A DNA stretch of 18,597 nucleotides, from positions 1-18,597 of the forward strand of contig QGUR01000053.1 of NCBI GenBank assembly GCA_003242205.1. Reading direction: 5' to 3'. A program made the position numbers and the translations under genes. This DNA is from Chloroflexota bacterium. Its GTDB lineage: Bacteria; Chloroflexota; Anaerolineae; Aggregatilineales; Phototrophicaceae. Below, piece after piece: positions 16,290 to 18,597 of the stretch. Under the pieces are notes generated by a model. That model ran no database searches, was not told where the DNA came from, and saw only the letters and a list, made by a program, of their open reading frames with translations. Each line of letters opens with the position of its first letter. The stretch's first letter is position 1.

Positions 16290-16814
16290 TTATGGTTTCT
16301 CCTGCCATGTTTCCCAATGCACCATTTCGGCCAGCGGTCGCCGGCCGCCGGCCCGCAGCGGGCCTTGTTCCGAAGGCGCGGGATAGCCAAACGAGATGAC
16401 GGCGTCGACGCGCTTGTCCGCCGGCAAGCGCAGGACGCCGCGAGCTTCTTCCGGAAAGTGAACTGCGCCGATCACAGAGCCAACGCCCAATTCCTGAGCG
16501 GCAAGCTGCATGTAGGCCGCGCACTGGCCGGCGTCAAAGGCGATCCAGTTGGCATCTTCGGGAGCGACGTTGGGCGTGACGATGGCAATGCACATCTGCG
16601 CGCGGGCGACCGGCGCGAGATAAGCGCCGGTTTTCGACAGCGCTTCCAGCCGCTCGCGGTCGCGTACGACGATGAAATCCCACGGCTGTGTGTTTTTTGA
16701 GCTTTGCGCGCGCCTGCCGGCGTGCAGAATGCGCTCGATGACTTCATCGCTCAGCGGCTGGTCAGAAAAATGACGCACTGCCCGCTTTGACTGGATCGCT
16801 TCCCATACGCTCAT
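16290..16814 (-). CDS. Nitroreductase-family FMN-dependent oxidoreductase
   Basis: AAGGAG sits six bases before ATG 16814 but directly against ATG 16820, so 16814 is the start (174 residues, beginning MSVWEAI). The FMN-binding family pattern is present: 'SKRAVRHF' (9-16) with the Arg that contacts FMN phosphate, 'SSKNTQPWDFIVV' (38-50), 'DAGQCAAYMQLAAQELGVGSV' (~94-114), and the C-terminal 'F.GYPA'. Members reduce nitro groups, quinones or flavins with NAD(P)H as homodimers. The exact substrate is unknown; the short length fits the small one-domain group. It lies between the small membrane protein gene and serS on one strand. Confidence 0.88.
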   Translation of the reverse strand: MSVWEAIQSKRAVRHFSDQPLSDEVIERILHAGRRAQSSKNTQPWDFIVVRDRERLEALSKTGAYLAPVARAQMCIAIVTPNVAPEDANWIAFDAGQCAAYMQLAAQELGVGSVIGAVHFPEEARGVLRLPADKRVDAVISFGYPAPSEQGPLRAGGRRPLAEMVHWETWQEKP

Positions 16815-16872
16815 CGTCATCTCCTTAGATACTCTGAACCTACATTTTCACTCCGGCAGTCTGGCGTTGTCG

Positions 16873-16892
16873 GGGCGCGAGCCGTCGCGCCC
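16873..16892 (-). terminator. Short perfect hairpin after the small membrane protein gene
   Basis: GGGCGCGA (16873-16880) pairs with TCGCGCCC (16885-16892) around a 4-base loop, seven bases beyond the stop. No U-run follows. It may separate the small gene from the nitroreductase transcript or only attenuate it. The remaining 16815-16872 gap shows only the AAGGAG site. Confidence 0.4.
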
Positions 16893-16898
16893 GTCAGG

Positions 16899-17072
16899 TT
16901 ACTGTCTATTATCCGGTGAACGGCGCTGGCGGTCGCCATGTGAGGGCGGCGGCGGTTCGGGTGGCAGCGGGCGCGTGAAATCGGCGTACAGCCGCACTAC
17001 CGCCAGCGCCAGACCGATCAGCACCACGGCGATAATCAGCATATCAAAAAATTCGGGCGTGAGCGCCGACAT
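16899..17072 (-). CDS. Small single-pass membrane protein with proline-rich cytoplasmic tail
   Basis: A 57-residue protein, shorter than usual annotation limits. Support comes from AAGGAG close upstream of ATG 17072, a clean TAA at 16899, and a credible membrane helix: residues ~11-29, 'MLIIAVVLIGLALAVVRLY'. The helix follows a short acidic N-terminus (PEFFD). The tail (~31-57) is basic and carries 'TRPLPPEPPPPSHGDRQRR'. By the positive-inside rule the tail is cytoplasmic. I recognise no family. It stands alone after the sensor-protein terminator and before the nitroreductase gene, so it has its own transcript or is read with nitroreductase-serS. An artefact cannot be fully excluded. Confidence 0.7.
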   Translation of the reverse strand: MSALTPEFFDMLIIAVVLIGLALAVVRLYADFTRPLPPEPPPPSHGDRQRRSPDNRQ

Positions 17073-17093
17073 CGGCCTCTCCTTCCAAACAAA

Positions 17094-17127
17094 AACGCCC
17101 CCTCCTGACCAGCCAGGACGAGGCGTT
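17094..17127 (-). terminator. Rho-independent terminator of the lysS-sensor operon
   Basis: On the minus strand the arms at 17127-17114 and 17107-17094 pair over 14 positions with one G-U and one mismatch, and a 6-base loop. UUUUUGUUU follows directly. It lies 34 bases after the sensor gene stop, and on the plus strand it has no U-tract. Confidence 0.82.
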
Positions 17128-17161
17128 ATCGACCTCTCGGCGGTGCGCGGGATAGCGGGAA

Positions 17162-18340
17162 TTACCTTTTATCGGACGACACTGAACCCGACCCGCGCGC
17201 GTCGGAATAGTCCGCCTGCCAAACAGGCAGCTTCAGGCTGAAGGTTGTGCCGGCACCTTCATCGCTCTGAAACCACAGCCGTCCGTTCATTGCCTCAACC
17301 TCGTGCTTGCACAGATACAGGCCTAACCCGTAACCGAATTCGCCCAGAATCTGTGGCTGGCGCGCGCGCTGGAACGGCGCGAACACCCGCTCATACTCGC
17401 TGGCACGGATGCCATAGCCTTCGTCGCTGACGTCGATCTGCACCTGCCTGCCGGTCGGGCGGCAACGCAGCACCACGGGCGTGGCGCGCATACTGTACAT
17501 CATAGCATTCCGTATTAACTCTCGCAAGACGGTCGCCAGCGCCTCCGGCGAAGCGCTGATCTCGGCGTCTGCCGGGATGTCCAGCCGGATGCGAGAGCGC
17601 AAATCCTGCTCGTCGGTTTCGGGATCGAGCAGCCGGGTGTCGTCCAGCGATTCGACAAGATCTTCCAAAAATTCGCCTGCGCGAATCCTGCGCCGTTCGG
17701 CCTCAAGGCGCGGGCGCAGCCGCCCCAGACGGATGGCCTGAAGGCGAGACATCAGCTCCAGAAGCCGCTCGGAGCGATGCATGTGCGCGTCGATCAGCCG
17801 CGTAAACCCGGAGATACGCCGGTTCAGATAGCCGGCAGTGGCGTCCGGCCCGGCGTGTTTTAGCGTCTGCGCGATCAGTTCGGTATGTCCACGCGTGGCT
17901 TCCACGGTTGTGCGCAGTTCGCCGACGAATTGATCCATCAGGTCGGCCATAACGCCCCAGTCAGGAAGCTCAATGCTGACGACCGTCGCCGTGCGGTCGC
18001 CATGGCGGACAACCGCGGCCCAGCAGGTATGGTATTCCCCGCGCAGATACACCTGAAAACGCGCCGGTTGGCCCGTTGCCAGCGCTTCGGCGGTCGCGTC
18101 TTCCAGCCCGCGACTGCTGTGCGGGCTATCCAGCAGCGCCGTCACCGCCCGCCACCCGTCGGATTCGATCAGGCGCAGATCGGCGTTCAGCAGAGTGCGA
18201 GCCGCGGCGTTCGCCGCCGACAAATGACCGTCAGCGTCAAAGACCAGCACGGCCTGCCCCAGCGCGTCGAGCCAGAGTTGTAGCCCGGTGACGTCTGGCT
18301 TCATCATCTCACCCGCTCGGTCTGCTACCACGTCTTGCAT
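17162..18340 (-). CDS. PAS-HATPase sensor protein with degenerate H-box
   Basis: The 392-residue protein has a PAS-like domain at ~18-125 ('GQAVLVFDADGHLSAANAAARTLL'-type start), a helical dimerisation region at ~130-230, and a GHKL ATPase domain at ~262-372. The ATPase motifs are intact: N-box 'LRELIRNAMMYS' (Asn278), G1 'DEGYGI' (306-311), and G2 'GYGLGL' (336-341). No transmembrane segment or signal is seen, so it is cytoplasmic. The expected H-box reads 'FVGELRTT' (138-145); Gly140 takes the place of the phosphorylated His of 'SHELRTP'. Start ATG 18340 lies 8 bases after lysS, implying co-transcription. No response regulator is nearby. Autophosphorylation is doubtful; an ATP-binding signalling partner is possible. 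Confidence 0.85.
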   Translation of the reverse strand: MQDVVADRAGEMMKPDVTGLQLWLDALGQAVLVFDADGHLSAANAAARTLLNADLRLIESDGWRAVTALLDSPHSSRGLEDATAEALATGQPARFQVYLRGEYHTCWAAVVRHGDRTATVVSIELPDWGVMADLMDQFVGELRTTVEATRGHTELIAQTLKHAGPDATAGYLNRRISGFTRLIDAHMHRSERLLELMSRLQAIRLGRLRPRLEAERRRIRAGEFLEDLVESLDDTRLLDPETDEQDLRSRIRLDIPADAEISASPEALATVLRELIRNAMMYSMRATPVVLRCRPTGRQVQIDVSDEGYGIRASEYERVFAPFQRARQPQILGEFGYGLGLYLCKHEVEAMNGRLWFQSDEGAGTTFSLKLPVWQADYSDARGSGSVSSDKR

Positions 18341-18348
18341 CAGGCTGT

Positions 18349-18597
18349 TCAGGCTTCTTCCTGCTGCTGCGGCTGTGTGACTTCGGTTCGCAGATGCGGG
18401 AACAGAAGCACGTCGCGGATCGAGCGCTGGTTGGTCAACAGCATGACCAGCCGGTCGACGCCCATGCCAAAGCCGCCGTTGGGAGGCATACCATAGCGCA
18501 TGGCGCGCAGATAGTCCTCGTCCAGCGGCGTGGCCTCATCATCCTCGCTGCTGTACAGGCGCTGCATGTCCAGAAAACGCTGCTCCTGATCGGTCTA
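18349..18597 (-). CDS. lysS: Lysyl-tRNA synthetase, class II (C-terminal fragment)
   Basis: Only the last ~82 codons are present; the gene continues past the right edge. The class II LysRS C-terminus is unmistakable: 'DQEQRFLDMQ', 'PLDEDYLRAMRYGMPPNGG', motif 3 'GMGVDRLVMLLTN' and 'SIRDVLLFPHLR'. The enzyme charges tRNA-Lys. It is followed by a Gln/Glu tail (QPQQQEEA) and, 8 bases on, the sensor gene. The last three bases (18595-18597) read TAG in frame, where the family has Pro or Ala after 'ELND'. This is most likely an end-of-contig error, not a true stop. Confidence 0.93.

Noticed and set aside
14967..16700. A 577-codon plus-strand frame across serS and the nitroreductase gene
   Set aside because: It is antisense to two well-recognised genes and resembles no family. 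Long shadow frames are expected at this GC content.

Overview
The window looks like chromosomal DNA of a high-GC, single-membrane-type bacterium, most likely an uncultured member of the Chloroflexota. That placement is an inference. It rests on the GroEL N-terminus and overall sequence style, on HrcA/CIRCE control of groESL, on several secreted proteins with plain signal peptides, and on the mix of housekeeping genes. I see no mobile element, CRISPR array, rRNA or tRNA gene. Both ends look like contig ends: the first ~80 bases are low-complexity C/G runs, and the last three bases put a stop codon inside lysS.

Left part (1-3562). A secreted protein with three PPC-like beta-sandwich repeats runs leftwards off the edge. 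Divergent from it is a two-gene operon of tandem-duplicated secreted proteins of unknown family, whose genes overlap at ATGA. Next is a clear heat-shock operon (3563-5993): a consensus sigma-70-type promoter, a perfect CIRCE operator, groES, groEL and a strong bidirectional terminator. Convergent to it is a DtxR/MntR-type metal-dependent repressor. Divergent from the repressor is a pair overlapping at ATGA: an M24-fold protein that has lost most of its metal ligands, and a secreted parvulin-type prolyl isomerase.

Middle part (9088-12790). A leftward operon tsaE-tsaB-rimI encodes two partners for the tRNA t6A modification and an N-acetyltransferase. A separate leftward fumarylacetoacetate-hydrolase-family gene follows. 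A rightward pcm (protein-isoaspartate repair) starts divergently from it.

Right part (12812-18597). A leftward class I methyltransferase lies divergent from a rightward threonine/serine dehydratase. On the minus strand, in transcription order, follow the C-terminal end of lysS, a PAS/HATPase sensor protein without the usual phospho-accepting histidine, a Rho-independent terminator, a 57-residue single-pass membrane protein, a nitroreductase-family protein and serS with an enlarged tRNA-binding arm.

Most of the window is ordinary core metabolism, translation and stress physiology. The unusual points are the tandem secreted paralogues, the H-box-deficient kinase, the ligand-poor M24 protein, the small proline-rich membrane protein, the SerRS arm insertion, and repeated long hairpins without U-tracts at gene ends. 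I see no convincing new multi-gene defence or mobile system.
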